From: an uncultured Fretibacterium sp.
Lineage (GTDB): Bacteria; Synergistota; Synergistia; Synergistales; Aminobacteriaceae
Assembly: GCA_937900285.1 (NCBI GenBank)
Contig: CALCEM010000043.1
Location: 1-47,343, forward strand
DNA: 47,343 bases
Direction of reading: 5' to 3'
Positions within the stretch are counted from its first letter, which is position 1. Each line of letters begins with the position of its first letter. Of the stretch, positions 8,610 to 16,992 are shown piece after piece. The notes below the pieces were generated by a model, which did not search any database, was not told where the DNA came from, and saw only the letters and a list, made by a program, of their open reading frames with translations. Made by a program: the position numbers and the translations under genes.

Positions 8610-9518
8610 TTATCTTAATATATCACTCAGACATAATTTAAAATCTTCCGGTATATTTTGCGTGAAAGACATTTTTATTTTTGTAACCGGGTGCAGAAAT
8701 TCCAGCTTCCAAGAATGTAACATTACACGAGAATTTTTTACGCTCGAACCGTATAACACATCTCCGTAAATCGGACAGCCTAAAGCCGATAAATGCACCC
8801 TGATTTGATGCGTCCGACCAGTAAATAATTTACATTCAATCAGCGAAAATTTATTTTTATTTTTATTTTTATCCTGACTCCATAAAACTTTATAACCAGT
8901 CATGGCCGGTCTTCCGTTTTCGATTACGCACATTTTTAAATAATTATCCGGATCATGAGCTATCGGCCCGGATAAAATTCCTTCCCGTCTTGACGGCGCG
9001 TTATGTGTTAAAGCCAAATAATTTTTATTTATTTCACGATCTGCAAACATTCTCTTTAAAATTTCACTTGTCTTCTGATCTCGTGCTGCCACCATTAAAC
9101 CAGATGTTCCGGAATCTAATCGGTGAACTATTCCAGGCCGCATTTTGTCACGTAAATTTTTTATTTCAGGAAAGTAATATATTAAACCGTTTACAAGCGT
9201 GTGCTCATAATTTCCAGGCGCAGGATGCACAACTAATCCGGAAGGCTTGTTTATTATTAATAAATATTCGTCCTGATATATAACATCAAAATTTATTTTT
9301 TCAGGCTTTAAATTCAAATTTTCAGATCCCGGAATATTTATATTAAACTCTTCGCCCGCTCTTATCTTGCTGGCAGGTTTTAAATTTAAATTTCCGCCTT
9401 CACCCGTAACATTTCCAGATTTAATTAATTTATTCGCGTATGAACGAGTTATATTTAATTCCGAACTTAAAAATATATCAAGACGATTACAATTATCTTC
9501 AGCTGTTATTTTGGGCAT
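8610..9518 (-). CDS. rluD: RluA/RluD-family 23S rRNA pseudouridine synthase
   Basis: Converts uridine to pseudouridine in large-subunit rRNA. An N-terminal S4 RNA-binding domain (LDIFLSSELNITRSYANKLIKSG, about residues 13-35) precedes the catalytic domain. The catalytic domain carries VVHPAPGN, the motif HRLDSGTSGLMV with the active-site Asp (about residue 135), and GRTHQIRVHL in the C-terminal half. Length 302 is typical. The ATG start lies inside the 3' end of the Cdc48-like gene (20-base overlap), so the two are probably co-translated. RluD and RluA-like members cannot be told apart by eye; the S4 domain favours RluD/RluC type. Confidence 0.92.
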   Translation of the reverse strand: MPKITAEDNCNRLDIFLSSELNITRSYANKLIKSGNVTGEGGNLNLKPASKIRAGEEFNINIPGSENLNLKPEKINFDVIYQDEYLLIINKPSGLVVHPAPGNYEHTLVNGLIYYFPEIKNLRDKMRPGIVHRLDSGTSGLMVAARDQKTSEILKRMFADREINKNYLALTHNAPSRREGILSGPIAHDPDNYLKMCVIENGRPAMTGYKVLWSQDKNKNKNKFSLIECKLFTGRTHQIRVHLSALGCPIYGDVLYGSSVKNSRVMLHSWKLEFLHPVTKIKMSFTQNIPEDFKLCLSDILR

Positions 9519-11553
9519 TTACATTTAAATTAAAATTAAAATCTTCACGGGTAATCTTAAAATTATTTATGCCACGTTTTAATGCTCTCATGCACGCGCG
9601 TTCACATGTTAAAACTATATCTCCGCCGGTATAATTTTCCGTTAATTCCGCAAGCTCCTTCAAATTTATTTCGCCACATGGCTTATTGCGCAGCTGAATT
9701 TTAAAAATTTCTTCACGTGCCCTCAAATCAGGCATAATTATTTCTCGCTGCATATCAAATACTCCAGGCGTTAAAATACTCCCATCCAAAATATTTATTT
9801 TATTCGTCGTCGCTAAAACTGTAACGCCGTTCAATTCTTCAATTCCCCGCATCTCGTTTATAAATTTCCCAACAAGCTCGCTGCCCTCGTAAAATAATAA
9901 ATCTACATCGTCAAAATATATTATTGATGGTGCCGCCTGCCTCGCTACCCTGAAAATATTATGAAGCGCTGAACCTGAATTTATATTCACAACAGGAACA
10001 TTTATAAAATTTACTCCGCTCTCATGCGCTAATGCCTTCGCAATTAAAGTTTTTCCTGTCCCGGATTTTCCGTGCAATAAAATCCCCCGAACCGACTTTA
10101 ATTTATACTTCTCAAAAATTTCAGCGTATTTCATCGGCCATGTTACAGCCTCGATCAATTCATTTTTTATTTCGTCAAGCCCGCCAATATCGTTAAAACT
10201 AACATCCGAAATTTCTACAAATACCTCGCGAACCGCTGAAGGTTCTATCTCAAGTAACGCGTTTAAAAAATGTTTCATGCTGACTTCAAGATGCAAAATT
10301 TTTTCATACGGTATCTGCCCAGAATCAGAATTAAAATTTACATACGGCAATATATCCCGAACACATGACATCGCCGCCTCCTTCGCTAACGCCTCCAAAT
10401 CCGCTCCGACAAATCCGTGCGTTATATCAGCAATCCTCTTTAAATCTACATCACAAGCTAACGGCATCCCACGAGTATGAATTTTTAAAATTTCTAGCCT
10501 GCCTTTACGATCCGGAATCGGTACAGAAATTTCACGATCAAATCTTCCCGGCCTCCTTAACGCTGGATCTAATGAATTAGGTATATTTGTCGCTCCAATT
10601 ACTATTAACTGCCCACGCGATTTTAATCCGTCCATTAAAGCTAATAACTGCGCTACGACTCTGCGTTCTACTTGTTTTTCCCCGCCCATGTCCTCACGCT
10701 TCGGGGCTATTGCATCTATTTCGTCTATAAAAATTATTGATGGCGCACGCGATTGAGCTTCCTCAAAAATATTTCTTAATCTCTCTTCGCTTTCACCGTA
10801 AAATTTTCCGATTATCTCCGGCCCTGAAATATGCGTGAACCATGCATCAGTTTCATTTGCTACAGCTCGCGCAATAACTGTTTTACCAGTTCCGGGAGGC
10901 CCGTATAATAAAACCCCGCGAGGTGGCTGAATCCCTAAACGCTCAAATATTTGCGGAAATCTTAAAGGCAGCTCGATCATTTCACGGACTTTTCTAATTT
11001 GGGAATTTAATCCGCCTATATCTTCGTATGAAATTTTATGAGCTGATTTTATTTCAATGGGCTTTAAAATATTTAAATATGTCGAATGATTTATTATTAC
11101 AGTTCCGTCCGGTGTCGTGTCAGTCACTAAAAAATCACATATGCGCGTACCAAATAAATTTAATCTCACCCGATCCCCAGCCCGAACGCTTTGACCTTCC
11201 AATAACGATAAAATATATTGTGAATCGTTTTCACGATCGCTTAATTTTACATCGCCCATCGGTTGAATTGTTGCGCTTCCTGCAAAATGGTATTTTATGC
11301 TGCTTTCAAGTGTAATATTATCGTCGAGCGAGACCGCTGCATTTTCTCGGATCAAGCCGTCAATTTGAATTATTCCGCGTCCAATTTCGCGATCACCTGT
11401 TCTGATTCGTGCAGGTGTAATTTTTTTCCCGATAATTTCTATTAAATCGCCGTCAGTTAAATTTAATTCGGCCATGTCGTCCGGGTGTATTCGAGCTAAA
11501 TTTTTTAGGGCATCCCCTGAATAAGCCTCATGAACTTTTAAAATTTTCTGCAT
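9499..11553 (-). CDS. Cdc48/VAT-like AAA+ ATPase with degenerate second AAA domain
   Basis: A 684-residue relative of archaeal VAT and eukaryotic p97/Cdc48, hexameric unfoldases. The N-terminal 1-180 residues match the Cdc48 N-domain (double-psi barrel type: ARIHPDDMAELNLTDGD, RGIIQIDGLIRENA). AAA module 1 is complete: Walker A GPPGTGKT (about 216), pore loop GKFYGES, Walker B IIFIDEID (about 272), sensor GATN and double arginine finger LRRPGRFDRE. Module 2 keeps Walker A GKSGTGKT (about 496) and TTN. It has Asp for the catalytic Glu (IIYFDDVD), no aromatic pore loop, a shortened region after Walker B, and LTPGVFD where LRPGRFD is expected. Module 2 therefore probably binds but does not hydrolyse ATP efficiently; this is inference. 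The gene lies 3 bases after glmM and overlaps rluD. Substrates and partners are unknown. Confidence 0.9.
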   Translation of the reverse strand: MQKILKVHEAYSGDALKNLARIHPDDMAELNLTDGDLIEIIGKKITPARIRTGDREIGRGIIQIDGLIRENAAVSLDDNITLESSIKYHFAGSATIQPMGDVKLSDRENDSQYILSLLEGQSVRAGDRVRLNLFGTRICDFLVTDTTPDGTVIINHSTYLNILKPIEIKSAHKISYEDIGGLNSQIRKVREMIELPLRFPQIFERLGIQPPRGVLLYGPPGTGKTVIARAVANETDAWFTHISGPEIIGKFYGESEERLRNIFEEAQSRAPSIIFIDEIDAIAPKREDMGGEKQVERRVVAQLLALMDGLKSRGQLIVIGATNIPNSLDPALRRPGRFDREISVPIPDRKGRLEILKIHTRGMPLACDVDLKRIADITHGFVGADLEALAKEAAMSCVRDILPYVNFNSDSGQIPYEKILHLEVSMKHFLNALLEIEPSAVREVFVEISDVSFNDIGGLDEIKNELIEAVTWPMKYAEIFEKYKLKSVRGILLHGKSGTGKTLIAKALAHESGVNFINVPVVNINSGSALHNIFRVARQAAPSIIYFDDVDLLFYEGSELVGKFINEMRGIEELNGVTVLATTNKINILDGSILTPGVFDMQREIIMPDLRAREEIFKIQLRNKPCGEINLKELAELTENYTGGDIVLTCERACMRALKRGINNFKITREDFNFNLNVNAQNNS

Positions 11554-11556
11554 GAT

Positions 11557-12882
11557 TTAAATAAGCTCCGACATTTTCCGCGACAATATTCCCGACAATT
11601 CTTCGACTGTATCGGGGTTTTTAGCTTCAACCAAAATTCTTAAAAGTGGCTCGGTCCCGGAAGTCCTTATAAAAATCCGGCCGTCATTGTTCAATTTATT
11701 TTTATAATCTTCTGCAATATTATTTATTTCGTTAATATTTATTTCTTCGCGAGGTCTTTTTAATTTTAAATTCGTTAATTTCTGCGCATATCTCCCAAAA
11801 CGATCTATTAAAGTATTTATATCTTCGTGTAAATCTTCAATGGCATTCAAAAATAACATCGCCGTACAAATTCCATCACCTGTCGATGTAAATTCGTTTA
11901 CTATAATATGCCCGGACTGTTCTCCGCCTAAAGCTGCGCCGGTGTTTCTCATTGCATCCAAAACGTAACGATCTCCAACTTGACAGCGCAGAGTCTTTAT
12001 ATTTTCGCGTAATAAATGACTTTCGAGAGCCATATTGCTCATAACTGTAACGACAATTCTATTATTACCGGGAAAATTTTTAAATTTCAGCCAACGCGCT
12101 AACACCCATAAAATAATATCGCCGTCAATAATTCTGCCCTTCGCATCACTTATTAAAACCCTGTCGGCATCTCCGTCAAAAGCAAAACCTAAAGACATTT
12201 TATTTTGAGTTACGCAGCTCGTTAAATTTTCCATGTGCATAACTCCAGCATTTTTATTTATATCTAAGCCGTTAAACCCTGATGAAATTATTTTCCCGGT
12301 TAAACCAGTTATCTCCATTAATAACGGGACTACTACGCTGGCAGCACCAAAAGCGCAGTCAAAAGCTATAAAACCATGATGACGGTTATTTAATAATTTT
12401 GCTAAATGTTCGGCGTATTTATTTACTGAATCGGTGCGCATGTCTGAAATATTTCCGATATTGCCCGAAGTATTTTTTTCGCCGGTTAATAATATTTCTT
12501 CGATCTTTAATTCATCTTCATCGCTTAATTTGCAGCCGTCGCGACCTAAAAATTTTATTCCGTTATATTCTGCTGGATTATGTGAAGCACTTATGACTGC
12601 ACCGCCATCAGCATTATAATTTTTTATGGCCCAGCTCACTCCAGGCGTTGGAATTATTCCAGTTAAATAAACGTCCGCACCTTCTGAACTCATTCCGGAA
12701 TATAATGCGCCCTCCAGCATTTTGCAGCTTAAACGGGTGTCGCGACCTAAAATAATTTTCCTAGCTCCTGAAAATCTCACGAAAGCCCGGCCTAACTTCA
12801 TGGCCATTTCTGGAGTCATGTTCCCGGAGTTCGCTAAATCCCTTACTCCATCAGTCCCAAAATATTTTATTTGTCTGTCCAA
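11557..12882 (-). CDS. glmM: Phosphoglucosamine mutase
   Basis: Interconverts glucosamine-6-phosphate and glucosamine-1-phosphate on the way to UDP-GlcNAc, the first dedicated precursor of peptidoglycan and lipopolysaccharide. Motifs: YFGTDGVRD at the N-terminus, the phosphoserine loop ISASHNPAEYNGIK (about residue 100), metal-binding DGDADR (about 238), the sugar-binding GGEQSGH (about 320) and the phosphate-binding RTSGTEPLLRI near the C-terminus. Length 441 is normal. The start is TTG at 12880-12882, with AGGAG rather far upstream (about 15 bases). It follows cdaA-cdaR, the arrangement known from Firmicutes where CdaR and GlmM modulate CdaA. A 180-base gap separates it from cdaR, so it may have its own promoter. 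Confidence 0.97.
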   Translation of the reverse strand: MDRQIKYFGTDGVRDLANSGNMTPEMAMKLGRAFVRFSGARKIILGRDTRLSCKMLEGALYSGMSSEGADVYLTGIIPTPGVSWAIKNYNADGGAVISASHNPAEYNGIKFLGRDGCKLSDEDELKIEEILLTGEKNTSGNIGNISDMRTDSVNKYAEHLAKLLNNRHHGFIAFDCAFGAASVVVPLLMEITGLTGKIISSGFNGLDINKNAGVMHMENLTSCVTQNKMSLGFAFDGDADRVLISDAKGRIIDGDIILWVLARWLKFKNFPGNNRIVVTVMSNMALESHLLRENIKTLRCQVGDRYVLDAMRNTGAALGGEQSGHIIVNEFTSTGDGICTAMLFLNAIEDLHEDINTLIDRFGRYAQKLTNLKLKRPREEININEINNIAEDYKNKLNNDGRIFIRTSGTEPLLRILVEAKNPDTVEELSGILSRKMSELI

Positions 12883-12936
12883 TTTTTTTTATTTACGCTC
12901 CTAAATTATTTTTATATCTTCTCTTAACTCTTGATA

Positions 12937-12942
12937 ATTATA
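12937..12942 (-). promoter_or_regulatory. Possible -10 box upstream of glmM
   Basis: TATAAT on the minus strand, about 55 bases before the glmM start, in the A+T-rich 180-base gap between cdaR and glmM. No good -35 hexamer is visible at the right distance, so this is only suggestive. Confidence 0.3.
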
Positions 12943-12983
12943 ACGACTTAAAAATTAAAAAAAATTCCCCCGAACAAATTATA

Positions 12984-13027
12984 AAATTTATTAATTCATC
13001 CGAAGAAATTTATTAATTCATCCGAAG
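12984..13027. repeat. Perfect 22-bp tandem direct repeat between cdaR and glmM
   Basis: The 22-base unit AAATTTATTAATTCATCCGAAG occurs twice head to tail without a mismatch (12984-13005 and 13006-13027), 36 bases downstream of the cdaR stop codon on the minus strand. No strong hairpin forms from it. It could be a binding site or a replication slippage product. Confidence 0.9.
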
Positions 13028-13062
13028 GAATAAATATTATTTATATTTTAAAAATACCGGCG

Positions 13063-14316
13063 CTACTCGTTCATGTTCACCGTTATATTACTTGGCTCAA
13101 TCCTGGTAATTTTAAAAGCATCTTCCGAAATAATTTCACTCCTAACAGGCAAAACCACCGGCGTAATAAATATATTGCTCATATCGACATAAACTTTTAA
13201 GCCGGAATTTTCAACCGTGAATTTCTCAATTAACGACGGACGACCCTCAACTACTAAATTAACACTGGGAGGAGTAACGCTCCAATTTTTAGAAGCATCA
13301 GAAATATTTTTTAACTCAACCGGAATATTTGAAAAATTTTTTTCTGCACGAACTTCTCCGAGTTTTATATTTAATCTGATTGATTTATTATTTAAAACAG
13401 AAATTCCAGCAACATCAAAAGATTTTAACGGCGCGACTATAATTTGATCGCTCACAAAATTTGATACATCTATATTCTCAGTTTCAACCGCTTCAATTTT
13501 CGCAAGATCTTCAGTGTTACCTTCAATTTGAATTTCTGAAGGCTCTGTAACAATTGAACGTATTTCAAAATCTCCATTTAATTCGCCGGTTAATTTTACA
13601 TTTACCGGGATTTTTTTTCTCGGCAGTCCGCGCGCTATATTAGCTTTAAATCTCACTTGAGCAGGTTCAATATTTACACTGCCCTCAAACGGTTCAGACT
13701 GAGAAAATTTTACGGCCATCAAAAGCTCGCGGCCAGATTGCAATTCCTCAAATGACGGCGTAATTCTCAAAGCTCCAACCTTCGCCACATCATCCTCCGC
13801 TCCTTTAATTCCGACTTCCTTCGGGATAATTTCGACATCCTCAATATACTGACCTTCAGGAATATTCTGCGGTAAAACAATTTCAACCTGCATCAATCGC
13901 GTAACCTGCCGAACCAAATCTAACGTAACTTGAGACGGCGTGCACGAAACAAATTTTAAATTATCCGGAAGTTCAACGCTTATATTTTGGCTGTACTTTT
14001 TGCCGGGAATTAAATTTCTTGCATCGACATATACTTTTATTTGATCGTAATTTAAATTTAACATCAATTTTTCCGGGCCTTTAATTTCCAAATCAACTTC
14101 CGATGTTCTGCCGCGCAAAATAGCTTGAGGATCTAAAGACCTGTACTCAATGGGACACGAAAATTTACGAGTTAAAAAATTTTCCTCATCAGTGCTCGTA
14201 ACATGAACCCACATCATTACAGCCGAAATTATTGCTATAATCCATAAAGATAAAGGCGAAGAAAATATCGTGTCAAAATCTAAATTAAATTTATGTCTGA
14301 AATTCCAATACGTCAT
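13063..14316 (-). CDS. cdaR: YbbR-domain regulator of diadenylate cyclase (CdaR-like)
   Basis: Membrane-anchored extracytoplasmic protein. One transmembrane helix near the N-terminus (SLWIIAIISAVMMWVHV, about residues 23-39) is followed by roughly 375 residues of YbbR-like beta domains with repeated patterns such as IPV(N/E)(V/L)(K/L) and (V)xPSxVxLxG. In Firmicutes CdaR binds the cyclase CdaA and modulates c-di-AMP synthesis. This gene starts one base after cdaA ends, so coupling and the same role are likely. Length 417 is within the family range. ATG start at 14314-14316. Confidence 0.9.
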   Translation of the reverse strand: MTYWNFRHKFNLDFDTIFSSPLSLWIIAIISAVMMWVHVTSTDEENFLTRKFSCPIEYRSLDPQAILRGRTSEVDLEIKGPEKLMLNLNYDQIKVYVDARNLIPGKKYSQNISVELPDNLKFVSCTPSQVTLDLVRQVTRLMQVEIVLPQNIPEGQYIEDVEIIPKEVGIKGAEDDVAKVGALRITPSFEELQSGRELLMAVKFSQSEPFEGSVNIEPAQVRFKANIARGLPRKKIPVNVKLTGELNGDFEIRSIVTEPSEIQIEGNTEDLAKIEAVETENIDVSNFVSDQIIVAPLKSFDVAGISVLNNKSIRLNIKLGEVRAEKNFSNIPVELKNISDASKNWSVTPPSVNLVVEGRPSLIEKFTVENSGLKVYVDMSNIFITPVVLPVRSEIISEDAFKITRIEPSNITVNMNE

Positions 14317-14317
14317 T

Positions 14318-15160
14318 TTATTTCACCAGCCCTCCGGATTCACTTTTTGTTTTAGTAACCCAGAATAAATCCTGAAGTATTTTTAAAAATTTCGCCCAGC
14401 CTTTTACTCGTTGAATGCCTGAAAAATATAACATTAATAATTTTCTTACTTGTTCATCGCTTATATCTTTTTGCAAATGGCCCCGCTTTGCCAGTGAAAT
14501 ATCTCCGCGCTCCTCTGAAACGATCATTACCATAGCATCAGAAACTTCAGAAATTCCCAACGCCGCCCGATGTCTCGTCCCGTACCATCTCGAAATTTCC
14601 GGAGCATCAGCTAACGGCAGATAACACCCTCCAGCTATAATTTCACGACGATTTAAAATTATTGCGCCGTCATGTAACGGATTATCCTTCCAAAATATTG
14701 AAATTAATAATTCCTGCGTAATATTTGAATGTAAATGTATAGCGGTGTCAGAATATTCTCCAAGCGCGACATCCTGCTGAAAAACTAATAACGCGCCTAT
14801 TTTATGAGCTTTCAAATAACTTAATGCACCTGCTATTTGATTCACTCTGATTTCCGCTTCATCTTCCGACATTTGACGCTTCAATAAATAAAATTGTCCG
14901 CGCCCTAATTCTTCAAGCATCTTTCTTAATTCAGGCTGAAATACTATCGGAATAGCAAAACCTAAAGCCCATAACGAATTATTTAAAAACCACGTCAATA
15001 ACCTCATTTGTAAAAAATTCGCAGCCAATGAAATTATTATTAAAATAAATACTCCCTTTACTAGTTGGACAGCACGAGTCCCCGTTAATAATACTAGTAT
15101 CCTGTAAATTAAAAATGAGACGATCGCTATATCTATTACATTGCGAAAATTTGAGAGCAT
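14318..15160 (-). CDS. cdaA: Diadenylate cyclase CdaA
   Basis: Membrane enzyme that joins two ATP into the second messenger c-di-AMP, which controls potassium, osmotic and cell-wall balance. Three hydrophobic helices fill residues 1-80, then the DisA_N/DAC catalytic domain shows its motifs: LHDGAIIL, the RHRAALG triad and VSEERG (SEE). The length of 280 residues is typical. ATG at 15158-15160. It lies 4 bases after pyk and directly before cdaR, with glmM next: the conserved cdaA-cdaR-glmM order. No phosphodiesterase gene (gdpP, pgpH) is in the window. Confidence 0.96.
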   Translation of the reverse strand: MLSNFRNVIDIAIVSFLIYRILVLLTGTRAVQLVKGVFILIIISLAANFLQMRLLTWFLNNSLWALGFAIPIVFQPELRKMLEELGRGQFYLLKRQMSEDEAEIRVNQIAGALSYLKAHKIGALLVFQQDVALGEYSDTAIHLHSNITQELLISIFWKDNPLHDGAIILNRREIIAGGCYLPLADAPEISRWYGTRHRAALGISEVSDAMVMIVSEERGDISLAKRGHLQKDISDEQVRKLLMLYFSGIQRVKGWAKFLKILQDLFWVTKTKSESGGLVK

Positions 15161-15164
15161 TATT

Positions 15165-16946
15165 TTAAATTACCAGCCTTACGTTGCCTTTGTAAATTAA
15201 TCCGCGAGTCCCATCAACTGAAATTAAATCATCGTCCATTAACGTAGAAAATGCATCTGCTACTCCAACTATGCACGGCAAATTATAATCAATCGCTAAA
15301 CTGTTCCCCTCAGCAAATAATAAACCGCTCTCAAATAATACGCCTCCAACTTTTTCCAAAACCGGCCTATATTCCTCGCTTAACTGCCGAACTACTAAAA
15401 TGCAACCAGGCGTAACTTTATTTAAAGCTTCTTCCGGCGTGTGAGCTATGCAGACTTTTCCGACTGCGTTTTTATGTGATAACGGTGTCCCGCTTAATAA
15501 AATTGTCCCGGTCGTCAAAACTTCTACTAAATTCGTAGAACCAGGCCGCCCAACTGGTAAACCCGCAGTTATTACGACTAATTCACCTTCAGGCAATAAA
15601 TTTTTATTTACGCAGGTGTTAATTGCTTCGCGTGCTGCTACATTTATGTCGCTCATTTCAGATAATCTAACAGGCTGAACTCCCCACCATAAAGCTAACT
15701 CCCTCCAAGTTTGTTGCGAAGGCGTTAAACCTAAAATCGGACATTCCGGACGGTGTTTGCTTATCATTTTTGCAGTTAATCCGCTTCTCGTTAAACAAAT
15801 TATTCCGGGCGCTTTCACCTGGCACGAAATTAAAACAGCTGCTCCGCTTACTGCATCTGGAACTGGAATAATATTATTATCATTTGAATTTAAATTATAA
15901 TTTTCTTTATCGTATTTATGATTTCCCCAGATATTTAAATCTTGTTCGGCTCTGTCTACAATTTTGCGCATTGTTGCGACTGCTTGAACCGGATAATTTC
16001 CCGAAGCTGTTTCACCCGATAACATCACCGCATCAGTTCCGTCTAAAACTGCGTTAGCTACATCGCTGGCTTCTGCTCTTGTTGGTCTTGGATTTCGTAT
16101 CATCGAATCTAACATCTGAGTAGCAACTATAACGACTTTACCCTGAAGTCTGCACATGTCAATAATTTTTTTCTGAATTAACGGCACATCTTCGGTTGGC
16201 ATTTCCACACCTAAATCTCCGCGCGCGATCATTACGCCATCAACAACGTCAATAATTTCCGAAATATTATCAACTGCTTGACGAGTTTCAATTTTTGAGA
16301 GAATTTTCATATTACCGCCCAAAGTTCTCACGAGCCTGCGGACTTGTATAATATCCTGTCGGGTTTTCACGAACGACACCGCTAAATATTCCATACCGTG
16401 CTGAATCCCCCAAGCGATGTCGCTTTTATCTTTATCCGAAAGTGCCGGGAGCGTTAAATCTGCGCCGGGAATATTTATGCCTTTTGTATCGCGTAAAGGT
16501 CCGCCGACAATTATTTTACAAGTTACATCATCGCCATTAACTTTAACGACTTCGAGATTTAACGTGCCGTCATCAATAAAAATATTTTGGCCTGGCGTTA
16601 CTTCTTTCGATAATAATTTATAATTCACAAAAATTTTTTCCGGCGTTCCAATAAAAGGCTCATCGCATGCTGATAAAATTATCTCATGGCCGGGAATTAA
16701 ATTAATTTCTCCGTCCTGCATATGTCCCGTACGAATTTCAGGGCCTTTCGTGTCAAGTAATGCGGCTATAGGTTTTTTTACAGCCCGTTCAACTCTGCGG
16801 ATTAATTTTAATTTCTTTTCGTGACCTTCGTAATCTCCGTGAGAAAAATTCAAGCGCGCTACATTCATCCCAGCTTCTGCCATTGCCTTTAAAGTTTCGT
16901 AATTTTCGCTGGCAGGTCCGATCGTACAAACTATTTTTACGAACAT
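15165..16946 (-). CDS. pyk: Pyruvate kinase with C-terminal extension domain
   Basis: Final ATP-yielding step of glycolysis (PEP + ADP to pyruvate + ATP). N-terminal KIVCTIGPAS and NFSHGDYEGH, the active-site helix with SKIETRQAVDNI and MIARGDLGVEMP, and MLDSMIRNPRPTRAEASDVANAV are all intact. The protein has 593 residues, about 120 longer than the basic enzyme. Residues from about 485 on form the PEP-utilising 'mobile' domain also found in Bacillus enzymes, but the usual TSHAA-type His motif is replaced by LLFAEG, so this copy has no phospho-carrier His. ATG at 16944-16946 behind GAGGAGG. It lies 46 bases after dnaE and 4 bases before cdaA. Confidence 0.97.
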   Translation of the reverse strand: MFVKIVCTIGPASENYETLKAMAEAGMNVARLNFSHGDYEGHEKKLKLIRRVERAVKKPIAALLDTKGPEIRTGHMQDGEINLIPGHEIILSACDEPFIGTPEKIFVNYKLLSKEVTPGQNIFIDDGTLNLEVVKVNGDDVTCKIIVGGPLRDTKGINIPGADLTLPALSDKDKSDIAWGIQHGMEYLAVSFVKTRQDIIQVRRLVRTLGGNMKILSKIETRQAVDNISEIIDVVDGVMIARGDLGVEMPTEDVPLIQKKIIDMCRLQGKVVIVATQMLDSMIRNPRPTRAEASDVANAVLDGTDAVMLSGETASGNYPVQAVATMRKIVDRAEQDLNIWGNHKYDKENYNLNSNDNNIIPVPDAVSGAAVLISCQVKAPGIICLTRSGLTAKMISKHRPECPILGLTPSQQTWRELALWWGVQPVRLSEMSDINVAAREAINTCVNKNLLPEGELVVITAGLPVGRPGSTNLVEVLTTGTILLSGTPLSHKNAVGKVCIAHTPEEALNKVTPGCILVVRQLSEEYRPVLEKVGGVLFESGLLFAEGNSLAIDYNLPCIVGVADAFSTLMDDDLISVDGTRGLIYKGNVRLVI

Positions 16947-16992
16947 TTTTTTATATTCCTCCTCAAAATAAAATAAAATAAAATAATTTTAA

